Positions 17,083-25,191 of a DNA stretch of 64,000 nt are shown piece after piece. Both the position numbers and the translations under genes were made by a program. The notes under the pieces are model-generated. The model had not been told where the DNA came from, searched no databases, and worked only from the letters and a program-made list of their open reading frames with translations. The stretch lies in contig CAIQVH010000017.1 in NCBI GenBank assembly GCA_903875215.1, positions 62,001 to 126,000 on the forward strand. The letters run 5' to 3'. Source of the stretch: an uncultured Anaerolineae bacterium. GTDB lineage: Bacteria; Chloroflexota; Anaerolineae; Anaerolineales; Villigracilaceae. Position 1 is the stretch's first letter, and each line of letters begins with the position of its first letter.

Positions 17083-18306
17083 TCAGACGGGTTCAGAATC
17101 GGTCCCATTCAGAAGCCGGGCTGCCATTTTTTGGAGGGTTTCTATTTCGTCATCCCCGGTGTGATTTGTTTTCCAGTACAGCTCGAGCAGTTCCAGCGTA
17201 GATAGGCTGGCCACGCTCTGATCGTGGGCCAGGCGCAGGCGGGCCTCCTGCTGCGGGCGTTTGACGAGGTGGAATTCGAAGCAATCTGCTGTATAGGAGC
17301 GCAATTCCGCTTCATCGATGAGCTTTTCGAAATCGCGTGGATATTCGACGGTCAGTTTGACCACGGCTTCGCGCAGTTTGTGTGGCGTCGGCAGGGCTTC
17401 TTTTAGCTGTTGGCTGACATTTTCGGGGGTATCCAGCCGCGCCCAGGCTTCAACAAAGGGGCGAACGGATTCCAGGCGGCGCCATTCCACCTGGGTGTGA
17501 CCTTTCTGTACGTCAGCGATAACAAAATATTTGTCATCGCGCGCCTCGCCAAAGTCAACCCGCTCGATGGAGCCCGGATAAATGACCGGGGGATGCTGGC
17601 CTTCGTTCAGGTTTTGGGCTTTGTGGATGTGCCCGAGGGCGACGTAATCGAGCCGGGGGTCTTTGACGAGCGAACCGGGCAGCACCAGGTCTGCGCCGAG
17701 CATGACCATGCGTTCTGCGCCAAAGGTGGCGCCCTGCACGGAGGCGTGCGCCGTCAGGATGAGGGGCAGGGCGGGATCAGCTCTGGCGATGAGTTGTTGC
17801 ACCAGTTCAGTCAGCCGGGTTTCGATCTCGGTGTAGATTTCGTCCACCGGAGTATCGAGCGCAGCCATCAAGCCGGAGCGGGAGACCCAGGGCAAGCCGA
17901 TTACCTGGGCTGGCAGCCCTAGCTGCGCGGCCGTCATCAGCTGGGGCCGTGAAATCAAGTGGATAAAAGGCACCTGGAGGGTTTCAAATTCCTGGATGGC
18001 GTTTGCGCGGCCAATGGAGGGCGAAAGGTCATGGTTGCCAACGAGCAGCAGGGTGGGGATATTGGCCTGAGACAGGCGCACAATCCGGCGGCCCCATTCT
18101 CGTTGAAAAGTGGGGGCGGGGGTGCGGTCTTTGTAGGCGTCCCCGGCAAAAATGACCAGGTCAACTTTTTCGTCAATCGCCGTGTCGATGATCGTATCCA
18201 GCGATTTGAGAAAATCGAGGACCCGCAAGGGCAGCCCGCTTTCGGGGTCGTGGCGGCCATAGTTGGCCATGTCAATGTGTGCGTCGGCAAAATGGAGAAT
18301 GCGCAT
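17083..18306 (-). CDS. SbcD/Mre11-like DNA repair nuclease
   Basis: 407-residue calcineurin-like metallophosphoesterase. Metal-ligand motifs appear in order: FADAHID (5-12), IFAGDAYKDR, VGNHDLSP, LTAHASVQG and LGHIHKAQ. Order and spacing match the SbcD/Mre11 exonuclease subunit, which with an SbcC/Rad50 ATPase processes DNA ends and hairpins. No SbcC gene is visible in the window, so it may partner a distant one or act alone. It begins 5 nt after the stop of the C39-like protein gene, suggesting co-transcription. Confidence 0.85.
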   Translation of the reverse strand: MRILHFADAHIDMANYGRHDPESGLPLRVLDFLKSLDTIIDTAIDEKVDLVIFAGDAYKDRTPAPTFQREWGRRIVRLSQANIPTLLLVGNHDLSPSIGRANAIQEFETLQVPFIHLISRPQLMTAAQLGLPAQVIGLPWVSRSGLMAALDTPVDEIYTEIETRLTELVQQLIARADPALPLILTAHASVQGATFGAERMVMLGADLVLPGSLVKDPRLDYVALGHIHKAQNLNEGQHPPVIYPGSIERVDFGEARDDKYFVIADVQKGHTQVEWRRLESVRPFVEAWARLDTPENVSQQLKEALPTPHKLREAVVKLTVEYPRDFEKLIDEAELRSYTADCFEFHLVKRPQQEARLRLAHDQSVASLSTLELLELYWKTNHTGDDEIETLQKMAARLLNGTDSEPV

Positions 18307-18311
18307 GGGTT

Positions 18312-19697
18312 TTATTTGAGCGGTTTTTCTGGGGTGATGCCGAGGGTTTGCAGGGCCTGAATGATGGCGGGCATTTTCGGGTTGAGATGGTTGGCCTGGA
18401 TAAAGTCGGCGCTGGCAGCGGCGAGATCTCCGGCGGCTTGCTCGGCCATCCCGCGCCAGAAGAGAGTTTCCTCCAGTGTAGGATTACTGACGGTTTGCAA
18501 GGTTACATTGGCGAGGTCGATCACATCCTGATAACGGCCAGCATAGAAGTAGGCCTTGTAAGGACCGGTCTGATACCACAACATGCGAAAAGGCAGCTTG
18601 TCTTTTTCAATGGGCAGGTCTGGATAGAGAAGAAAAGCTTGGTCGTAGGCGCTGGATGCATCAGCATATTCTTGCAGTTGAGTATGGCTCGTACCTTTGT
18701 TGAACCAGGCGAAGTAGGCATCCAACCCGCTCAGGGTTTTGGTTTCGGCATTGGCGATGTCGAGCGCGTGTTGGTTTGCCCATTTTTCGTCAGCCCAATT
18801 CCCCAGCAGTTGGTTAACCTGTTCTTCGCGGTCGGCAGGGAAGATGACGATAAAAAGATAATTAAAGGCTCGCCACTCATTGGAAAACTGGTCATATTTG
18901 GCTTTGAAGTTGGGACCATCCCGGTAGGAATCCTGGGCTAGGAAGGTTCGGTCCGCCTCGTTATAACCGGAGAGAAATTGGTAATGACCCATCCAACTGA
19001 CGGCTGTGCAGGTGTAAAAAGATTCACACTGGACTTCGCCTTTTTCAACCAAGACAGGGTAGCCGGCGGCGAGCAGACTTTTGAGTAGTTCCGGGCTGCC
19101 GCCGTAACGCCAGAGTGCGCGGAATTTGGTCTGATCGTTAACGTAATCAACCATTTCATAGGGCATAACGTTTTTGTCGGTTTTTCCGCGAACCATAAAC
19201 TCGAGGGACGGATCGTTGATGCCGGGTTTGATGGCCCAAAGGATGTCATCGCGTGTGCCATTCCACTTCCAAAACTTGAGTGCCATGGCCAGGTTGGAGG
19301 GTCCGCACAAATTGTAGCCACCCGACTGGTCAATATATTTGACGCCCGGCAGGGTAACGGAACCCGGGAGCGGCGTGGGCGTCACCGAGGGCGTGGGAGA
19401 AATGGTGGGGGTGGCGCTGGGGCCGACGGGGGTGGCGGTGACGGGCGGGGTCGGCGTGAGCGTCGGCTTTTGCATGGCGAGCAGGGTGGCGGTGACGATC
19501 CGGTCAATTTGGGCCTGTTGATCGGGGACAAAGACCGCCTCGGCCGGTGGGCGGAAAAAATAAACGATTTGCGCGCGCAAATCATCCAGCCGCCAGGAGA
19601 GTTTGTTGTGGACGAAGGGTATGTTGTAAACGGCAACAGCCAGGAGCAGGAGGCCGAGAACGGCCAGCAGGAGGCGGGGAGTTCGGTTTTTAAGCAT
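18312..19697 (-). CDS. Membrane-anchored C39-like peptidase with TPR tail
   Basis: 461 residues. An N-terminal transmembrane anchor (LLLAVLGLLLLAVAVYNIP) is followed by a Thr/Pro-rich spacer around residues 95-130. A papain-like domain of the peptidase_C39_2 type comes next, with Cys in YNLCGPSNLAMALKFW, His in MGHYQFLSGYNE and Asp in LAQDSYRDG. The last ~150 residues are TPR-like helices (ASSAYDQAFLLYPDLPIE and others). It is probably extracytoplasmic and may cleave peptides or cross-links at the cell surface. There is no ribosome-binding site; a TATAAT sits exactly 7 nt before the ATG, pointing to a leaderless mRNA. The spacer resembles those of the NBR1-Ig lipoproteins at 40-46 kb. Confidence 0.72.
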   Translation of the reverse strand: MLKNRTPRLLLAVLGLLLLAVAVYNIPFVHNKLSWRLDDLRAQIVYFFRPPAEAVFVPDQQAQIDRIVTATLLAMQKPTLTPTPPVTATPVGPSATPTISPTPSVTPTPLPGSVTLPGVKYIDQSGGYNLCGPSNLAMALKFWKWNGTRDDILWAIKPGINDPSLEFMVRGKTDKNVMPYEMVDYVNDQTKFRALWRYGGSPELLKSLLAAGYPVLVEKGEVQCESFYTCTAVSWMGHYQFLSGYNEADRTFLAQDSYRDGPNFKAKYDQFSNEWRAFNYLFIVIFPADREEQVNQLLGNWADEKWANQHALDIANAETKTLSGLDAYFAWFNKGTSHTQLQEYADASSAYDQAFLLYPDLPIEKDKLPFRMLWYQTGPYKAYFYAGRYQDVIDLANVTLQTVSNPTLEETLFWRGMAEQAAGDLAAASADFIQANHLNPKMPAIIQALQTLGITPEKPLK

Positions 19698-19704
19698 GGA
19701 GGTG

Positions 19705-19710
19705 ATTATA
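19705..19710 (-). promoter_or_regulatory. Leaderless-type -10 box, C39-like gene
   Basis: TATAAT on the minus strand, 7 nt before the ATG at 19697, with no Shine-Dalgarno sequence between. The expected transcription start coincides with the start codon. Confidence 0.6.
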
Positions 19711-19718
19711 TAACAAAA

Positions 19719-19747
19719 GTAGGGGCGACGCATTGCGTCGCCCCTAC
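19719..19747 (-). terminator. Palindrome acting as dnaK terminator
   Basis: GTAGGGGCGACGCA (19719-19732) and TGCGTCGCCCCTAC (19734-19747) are perfect 14-nt arms with one central base. On the minus strand it is followed by TTTTGTTAT directly after dnaK. The sequence resembles a dispersed intergenic palindrome, so it may be a mobile or repeated element used as a terminator. Confidence 0.7.
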
Positions 19748-19759
19748 CTGGTCATTCAA

Positions 19760-21649
19760 TCAGGCGTCCTTGACTTCGCCGTCAACAACGTCATCGCCGC
19801 CAGGAGGCGGGGTGGAGGGCCCGGCGCCGGGCTGGCCTTGCGGCTGACCCTGACCGTAGAGTTTTTCGCTGAGCTGGTAGAAGGCTTTTTGCAGGTCTTC
19901 GCTGGCCTTGGTGATGCGCCCGGCATCTTCACTGGTCAGCGCCGATTTTACATCGTTGATTTTGGCTTCCACGTCGCCGCGCTCGCTGGAGCTGAGTTTT
20001 TCGCCCAGATCGCGCATGGATTTCTCCACCTGATAGACAAGGTTGTCGGCCTGGTTGCGAGCTTCGATCAGTTCCTTGCGTTTCTTGTCTTCGGCTTCGT
20101 GGGCCTGCGATTCCTTGACCATGCGGTCAATATCGCCTTTGTTCAGGTTGGTCGAGGCGGTGACGGTGACTTTCTGTTCCTTGCCGGAGGCTTTATCGCG
20201 TGCGGTAACATGGATGATGCCGTTGGCATCAATGTCGAAGGTCACTTCGACCTGTGGCACACCGCGCGGAGCCGGGGGAATTCCATCCAACCGGAAGCGG
20301 CCGAGCGACATGTTATCGCCAGCCATCGGGCGCTCACCTTGCAGGATGTGAATATCAACGGCAGTCTGGCTGTCAGCCGCGGTGGAGTAGGTTTCGGTCT
20401 TTTTAACCGGGATGGTGGTGTTGCGTTCGATCATCACGGTCATCACACCGCCCAGGGTTTCAACGCCCAGGGAAAGTGGGGTTACATCGAGCAGCAAAAT
20501 ATCACGCACTTCGCCGCCCAGCACGCCACCCTGAATAGCCGCGCCAACCGCTACAACTTCATCGGGATTGACAGATTTATTCGGTTCCTTGCCGGTCAAC
20601 TTGCGGACGAGATCGCTGACCATCGGCATGCGGGTCGAACCGCCCACCAGCACCACTTCGTTCAGGTCGCTGGCGCGCAGGCCGGCATCTTTGAGCGCAT
20701 TTTCAAACGGGCGGGTGCAGCGGTTGAGCAAGTCGCTGGTCATCTGCTCGAATTTTGCGCGGGTCAGTTTCAAAACAAGGTGCTTCGGGCCGCTGGCATC
20801 AGCGGTGATATAAGGCAGGTTGATTTCAGTCTCCATCATGCTGGAAAGCTCAATCTTGGCCTTTTCAGCCGCTTCGCGCAAACGTTGAAGCGCCTGGCGG
20901 TCATTGCGCAGATCAATGCCTTCCTGCTTCTTGAATTCATCTGCCGCCCAGGTCGCAACGCGCTGATCCCAGTCATCGCCACCCAGGTGTGTATCGCCAT
21001 TGGTCGCCTTGACTTCGATCACACCTTCGCCAACTTCCAACACGGAAACGTCGAAAGTGCCGCCCCCCAGGTCAAAGACTAGGATGGTTTCGTTCTTCTT
21101 TTTATCCAGACCATAAGCCAGCGCCGAGGCGGTCGGCTCATTGATAATACGCTTGACATCCAACCCGGCAATACGGCCCGCATCCTTGGTGGCCTGGCGC
21201 TGAGAGTCATTGAAATAAGCTGGAACCGTGATGACCGCTTCGGTAATGGTCTCGCCCAGATAAGCTTCCGCATCCGCCTTGAGTTTGGCCAGCACCATGG
21301 CCGAAATCTCCTGCGGGCTGTATTCGCGCCCGGTAACGGGAACCTTCACCCGAACATCATCCGCCTGGCCTTCAATGACCTGGAACGGAACCATCTTGCG
21401 CTCCCCCTCAGTCTCCTCAAAACGGCGGCCGATAAAGCGCTTGATCGAATAAATGGTGTTTTCGGAATTAATGACCGACTGGCGTTTGGCCGTCTGCCCG
21501 ACCAGACGCTCACCGCTTTTATTAAAAGCAACCACCGAGGGGCACAAACGCCCGCCTTCCGCCGTGCTGATCACGGTCGGCTGTCCGCCTTCCATGACCG
21601 CCACAACACTGTTGGTGGTGCCGAGGTCAATGCCAATGATTTTTCCCAT
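19760..21649 (-). CDS. dnaK: Chaperone DnaK (Hsp70)
   Basis: 629 residues; ATP-driven chaperone. The nucleotide-binding domain starts [17 protein letters not shown] and contains the phosphate loops [14 protein letters not shown] and [12 protein letters not shown]. The substrate-binding domain starts near [16 protein letters not shown]. The tail is Gly/Pro-rich and ends [17 protein letters not shown] lies before the ATG. Unusually for this gene, no grpE, dnaJ or hrcA is adjacent, and I see no CIRCE repeat in the 168-nt upstream gap; its heat control must lie elsewhere or use another mechanism. Confidence 0.98.
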   Translation of the reverse strand: MGKIIGIDLGTTNSVVAVMEGGQPTVISTAEGGRLCPSVVAFNKSGERLVGQTAKRQSVINSENTIYSIKRFIGRRFEETEGERKMVPFQVIEGQADDVRVKVPVTGREYSPQEISAMVLAKLKADAEAYLGETITEAVITVPAYFNDSQRQATKDAGRIAGLDVKRIINEPTASALAYGLDKKKNETILVFDLGGGTFDVSVLEVGEGVIEVKATNGDTHLGGDDWDQRVATWAADEFKKQEGIDLRNDRQALQRLREAAEKAKIELSSMMETEINLPYITADASGPKHLVLKLTRAKFEQMTSDLLNRCTRPFENALKDAGLRASDLNEVVLVGGSTRMPMVSDLVRKLTGKEPNKSVNPDEVVAVGAAIQGGVLGGEVRDILLLDVTPLSLGVETLGGVMTVMIERNTTIPVKKTETYSTAADSQTAVDIHILQGERPMAGDNMSLGRFRLDGIPPAPRGVPQVEVTFDIDANGIIHVTARDKASGKEQKVTVTASTNLNKGDIDRMVKESQAHEAEDKKRKELIEARNQADNLVYQVEKSMRDLGEKLSSSERGDVEAKINDVKSALTSEDAGRITKASEDLQKAFYQLSEKLYGQGQPQGQPGAGPSTPPPGGDDVVDGEVKDA

Positions 21650-21764
21650 ATTTCAAACTCCTTGCTGACTGATTTCAGGTTGCATAGTTTGGCATAGGAT
21701 AATCGATGAATAATAGAAATGCGTTAACGTGATATAGAAAAGATGAAAACGCGCGAAAAAAGAA

Positions 21765-21793
21765 AAACCCGGCAGCCAACCGCTGCCGGGTTT
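21765..21793 (-). terminator. Terminator of the HtrA-type protease gene
   Basis: 12-bp stem AAACCCGGCAGC/GCTGCCGGGTTT with a 5-nt loop; followed on the minus strand by TTCTTTTTTC. Confidence 0.88.
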
Positions 21794-21816
21794 CCTGTGC
21801 CAGATTTACCAACCGG

Positions 21817-23514
21817 TCAGGGCTGGGAAATGCCAAAAGAATCCACTTCCACAAGGATTGGAGTGACATCGAACGATGAAACCCCAAAGCCAACCTGCCC
21901 TTCGCGCAGCTGGTGCTTGGTTTCTTTCACCGTCTTGATGGCCGTGCCATTAATGCCGACCGTCAACTCATCGCCCTGGCAAATGAATGTGTAATCGTTG
22001 ACACCCTTACCGGATTTGATCAGGTTAGAACCGCCATCAAAAATCGTATAGTATCGATTGTCTGCATTGACGAAAGCAAGAACCGAATAAAGGCCATTAT
22101 TGGCAATATTCAGCTCATACCAGCCTTCATCCCCGTACCGGCAGATCAAGGAAACATTGTTGTTATTCTTGCCACGGTTGTCAGCTTTCAGGTCCAGGCG
22201 GACATCGGTATAAGTGTAGGCGTCATAAGTGACGTAGACCCACTTGTTTTGGGTCTGCAAGTCAAAGACCAGGTACCCATCCTTGGTGGCTGGGACAATG
22301 TTATTGTCCGTGGCTTCACTGTTATACTTCTCGTGCCACTCAAAGTAAGAATAGTTGCTGATGTCGCCGTCAAAATTCTCGGTGTAAAAATCAGCCGCCT
22401 GACTGTCAGAGCTTCCCGAACCGGAATCGGTATTTCCGCCGCTGACATCAAAGGAGCCGGTAACTGCCAGCTCGCGGCCATTGAGCTGACCTTCCAGCAG
22501 TTCGCCGGTCGAATAACGAATCACGCTGAGAGACAGGGTATCTTCCGGCTTGTGGGTGCGCAGGATGCCGCAATAGTCTTTCATCGTTCCGTCGGTGGAC
22601 AGAACCAGGCCTTCCAACTGATACAGGATGTCACCGGCCTTGATGCCAGATTTATCGGCCGGAGAGCCTGACTTAACGGATGCCACCCAGATACCGGATA
22701 AGCTGCCATCATCGGATAAGACTGCGGTGCCGTTGATGCCTATTGAATCGACATCCTTGCCTGCGGCCAGTTGGTCAATCACCGGCTTGGCAGTTTTCTC
22801 ATCAATGGCAAAATACTGGTTGGCCGAATTGCTGCTATAGTTAATCCCGACCACCTTCCCATCTGCACTGATCAGCGGCCCGCCGGAATTGCCAGGATTG
22901 ATCGTGGCATCATGGCTGAGAACGTAATCGAGTGACGACCAACTCGTCTGGCCATCGGCCTGTTCTTTAGAAATGATCCCCTTGGTCAGGTTATATTGCG
23001 GTTCTCCAAGTGGGAACCCGGCAGCATAGACTTCCAGCCCGGTTTTGACTGCGCCCGGGTACCAATCCAGGTAAGGAAAGGGGCCGCCTTCAATCTGAAT
23101 CACGGCCAGATCTGAGCATTCTGAAACCCCCAGGATGCGGGCATTGTGCTGTACCCCGCCCACCCATACCTTGAGCAAGGCCGATCCGGTCACAACATGA
23201 TTATTGGTGACAGCAATGCCCGATGGGTCGATGATGAAACCAGAGCCTCTCCCTGCCCCGTTTAACACCAACCCAACCTGCGGATCAACGAAGGTACCCT
23301 GTGATTCGATCTGGATGACGGCACTTTGCGCATCGCTCAGGCTGGACACACCGCCAGATTGACTCTCTGTAGAGGGGGCCGGTTCAGAGGTGGCAACCGG
23401 GTTGTCAGTGCCGCCATTTTCAGCGGTTGGGGCTGCGCTTGAAAACAATGTGCATGCCATGCTGGTAATTAAAACAAAGACAACGATATAGAAAAATGGT
23501 CGTAATGCTTTCAT
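21817..23514 (-). CDS. HtrA-type (S1C) lipoprotein protease with PDZ and lectin-like tail
   Basis: 565 residues. Signal peptide with lipobox ITSMAC (lipidated Cys21), then a Ser/Thr/Pro spacer. The trypsin-like domain has the full triad: His106 (TNNHVVTG), Asp135 (CSDLAVIQI) and Ser210 (INPGNSGGPLI). A PDZ domain around residues 255-345 includes SGIKAGDILYQLEGL. After a Gly/Ser linker, the last ~180 residues (YTENFDGDISNYSYFEWHEK onward) resemble a concanavalin-like/DUF1080-type beta-sandwich that could bind sugars. It is probably an anchored envelope quality-control protease. ATG follows GGAGAGAG; no partner gene is adjacent. Confidence 0.85.
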   Translation of the reverse strand: MKALRPFFYIVVFVLITSMACTLFSSAAPTAENGGTDNPVATSEPAPSTESQSGGVSSLSDAQSAVIQIESQGTFVDPQVGLVLNGAGRGSGFIIDPSGIAVTNNHVVTGSALLKVWVGGVQHNARILGVSECSDLAVIQIEGGPFPYLDWYPGAVKTGLEVYAAGFPLGEPQYNLTKGIISKEQADGQTSWSSLDYVLSHDATINPGNSGGPLISADGKVVGINYSSNSANQYFAIDEKTAKPVIDQLAAGKDVDSIGINGTAVLSDDGSLSGIWVASVKSGSPADKSGIKAGDILYQLEGLVLSTDGTMKDYCGILRTHKPEDTLSLSVIRYSTGELLEGQLNGRELAVTGSFDVSGGNTDSGSGSSDSQAADFYTENFDGDISNYSYFEWHEKYNSEATDNNIVPATKDGYLVFDLQTQNKWVYVTYDAYTYTDVRLDLKADNRGKNNNNVSLICRYGDEGWYELNIANNGLYSVLAFVNADNRYYTIFDGGSNLIKSGKGVNDYTFICQGDELTVGINGTAIKTVKETKHQLREGQVGFGVSSFDVTPILVEVDSFGISQP

Positions 23515-23678
23515 GCTCTCTCCTCTTCTTTTGAAACTTGTTAAACCAGGGTTGAGTCGGTCACTCAAGTGGCGCTATTTTAACATATCCCTTTTTGGTT
23601 TCAACCATATGATCAGGGTACCCCTTAAGTCATGGATTGAGACGGGCAGCCTTAGAACGACAAGCCCCCGGCAGAAAC

Positions 23679-23707
23679 AAAAAACGCGCCGTTCAAGCGC
23701 ATTTTTT
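23679..23707 (-). terminator. ssrA terminator
   Basis: Minus-strand hairpin AAAAAATGCGC/GCGCGTTTTTT (one U-G pair) about 10 nt after the tmRNA 3' end, ending in a T run. Confidence 0.8.
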
Positions 23708-23715
23708 GTAAACAG

Positions 23716-24114
23716 TGGAGATGGCGGGAATCGAACCCGCGTCCGAAAGATTCGTCCGCCGGAAATCTACATGCGTAGCCGGTTGAAGCTGTCGCCGCAG
23801 GGAACTCAACCAGCAAAACTCTCCTGCGGCCATCCACTCAGACCCGAAGGCCCTCTTTCGCGCCGTTAGTGACGTGGCGGCGCGGCATTCTGCCTTTGTG
23901 ACGCCCGCTCGCTTACCGGGCAGTTAGCGGAAGCGGCAGACGCCGTCCCCGTGGGGACGGGCCGTTTTACTCTCTACTGCTGTTTAGGCAGCGAGGGGCA
24001 TAGCGGCGTAGGAAGTGCTATTGGCACTTGATTGTTTGTGCTGATTTTTCGAGCTCGGCACGCTCTCGGCACGCATTCCGGGGCCAGCCTCTCCCGTCGA
24101 AGCCTGTCATCCCC
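23716..24114 (-). ncRNA. ssrA: Transfer-messenger RNA (tmRNA)
   Basis: Rescues stalled ribosomes and tags their products for proteolysis. The 5' end GGGGATG (24114 downwards) pairs with CATCTCC before discriminator A at 23716, giving a 7-bp acceptor stem with one G-U. The 5' side continues with the conserved AGGCTTCGACGG, and the 3' side has a T-arm GCGGGTTCGATTCCCGC. The tag frame ends before TAA at about 23983 and reads ...ANSTSYAAMPLAA, so the degron ends LAA as usual; the resume codon is not certain. The CCA end is not encoded. Pseudoknot-like GC stems follow (CCGTCCCCACGGGGACGG). Confidence 0.95.
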
Positions 24115-24192
24115 TCAAAGCCCTTGGGGATTTCCTTTGATTGACGGAGGCTTTCCCTGTTTGGGATGGGGATTATAGCACCTTTTTTGACG

Positions 24193-24822
24193 CTATTTGA
24201 AAATCAGGCACGAGCGTTCGACGCGGGTGCTTTCGAGCGGGATGCCCAGCACATCGAGCACTTCTTCGGGGCGGCCAGTGGCGCCTTCCCGGGCGGCCAG
24301 GCGCATCCACAGGCGGGGGAGGTTTTCCGGGCCGGGTTCGATCAGGTTCAGGGCTTCGATCAGCGGGCGCAGGTCGTAGGGTTTGCCGCGCCGCTCGCGA
24401 GGCAGGGATTCTGATTCCATGACGGTTTGCAGGCGCAGGGTGAGGCTTTGCGGGGCGATTTCATCGCGCAGGAGGATTTCAAATTCTGCCGCAGTGACTT
24501 GGGTCTGGAGCGCCGGGGCGCGTTCGTCTATTTCTTCCACGTGAAGAATATGCAGCCCGGCGGGGACGGCGGCCTGGAGGCGATCCACCAGCCCTTCAAG
24601 CGGGAGGGTTTCGTTGAGTTTCAGGTCGACCAGTTCGCAGCGGCTGGAAAAGCCGAGCGGCAGGGCGGCGGCCAGTTGAATTTGGGGATGGGGATGAAAA
24701 CCCTGGCTGTAGGTCAGCGGCAGGTTGGCGCGACGGGCGGCGCGCTCCCAGATTTTGTGCAGGTCGAGGTGGCCGGTGTAGCGCAGCGGGCCTTGCTTGG
24801 AGAAGGTGACGCGGAGTCTCAT
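24193..24822 (-). CDS. TIGR03936-type radical-SAM-associated protein (DUF2344)
   Basis: 209 residues. The N-terminus RLRVTFSKQGPLRYTGHLDL and the segment LPLTYSQGFHPHPQIQLAAALPLG are the hallmark of the small partner of TIGR03960 radical SAM proteins. In many bacteria the two are fused; here they are separate. ATG at 24822 matches the family start and overlaps the upstream stop (ATGA), so it is translationally coupled. A longer frame upstream is not used. The biochemical role of the pair is not established. Confidence 0.85.
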   Translation of the reverse strand: MRLRVTFSKQGPLRYTGHLDLHKIWERAARRANLPLTYSQGFHPHPQIQLAAALPLGFSSRCELVDLKLNETLPLEGLVDRLQAAVPAGLHILHVEEIDERAPALQTQVTAAEFEILLRDEIAPQSLTLRLQTVMESESLPRERRGKPYDLRPLIEALNLIEPGPENLPRLWMRLAAREGATGRPEEVLDVLGIPLESTRVERSCLIFK

Positions 24823-25190
24823 GGGGTTGGGTTCTTTTCTTGGTTGGGCCGGCTGGCGGTGAGATAGCTGCCGACAATGGTCACCGCCAGACCTGGCAGA
24901 CCAAATACCAGCGGATTCAGCGAGGCGTTGGCCGGGGATTTCAGCCACACGAAAAGGATGGCCAGGGCGGCGATCAACCCACTGGCGAGGGCGGTGGCGC
25001 GCGCCTGGGCTTTGCGTGAGAGCCGGATGAGCCAGCCGACGAGCGCGGCATCGCCAGCCAACAGCGCCAGTTCCAGTCCATCGGAGACGGCGCCACGGCT
25101 GCGCAGCAAGGCGCTGAACATGAGCGTGCTCATGAAAATCAGCAGGCCGGCAGGCAGGCCCACCACCAGGTCAGAAAAGGTCAGGCGCAT
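24819..25190 (-). CDS. Small four-helix membrane protein
   Basis: 123 residues with four hydrophobic segments: VVGLPAGLLIFMSTLMFSALL, ELALLAGDAALVGWLI, ATALASGLIAALAILFVWL and LVFGLPGLAVTIVGSYLTA. No family recognised. It sits between the two radical SAM system genes, overlapping the downstream one by 4 nt. An in-frame GTG at 25199 would overlap the upstream stop; the ATG at 25190 follows it immediately. Its place in the operon suggests it works with them, or is simply an inserted gene. Confidence 0.6.
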   Translation of the reverse strand: MRLTFSDLVVGLPAGLLIFMSTLMFSALLRSRGAVSDGLELALLAGDAALVGWLIRLSRKAQARATALASGLIAALAILFVWLKSPANASLNPLVFGLPGLAVTIVGSYLTASRPNQEKNPTP

Positions 25191-25191
25191 T

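Noticed and set aside
19733-21082. 449-codon plus-strand frame opposite dnaK
   Set aside because: Frames antisense to dnaK are commonly open; no motif or ribosome-binding site. dnaK is unmistakable.
23716-23790. A tRNA gene at the T-arm-like sequence
   Set aside because: The T-arm and acceptor belong to tmRNA; there is no anticodon arm, and the 5' half lies at 24114.
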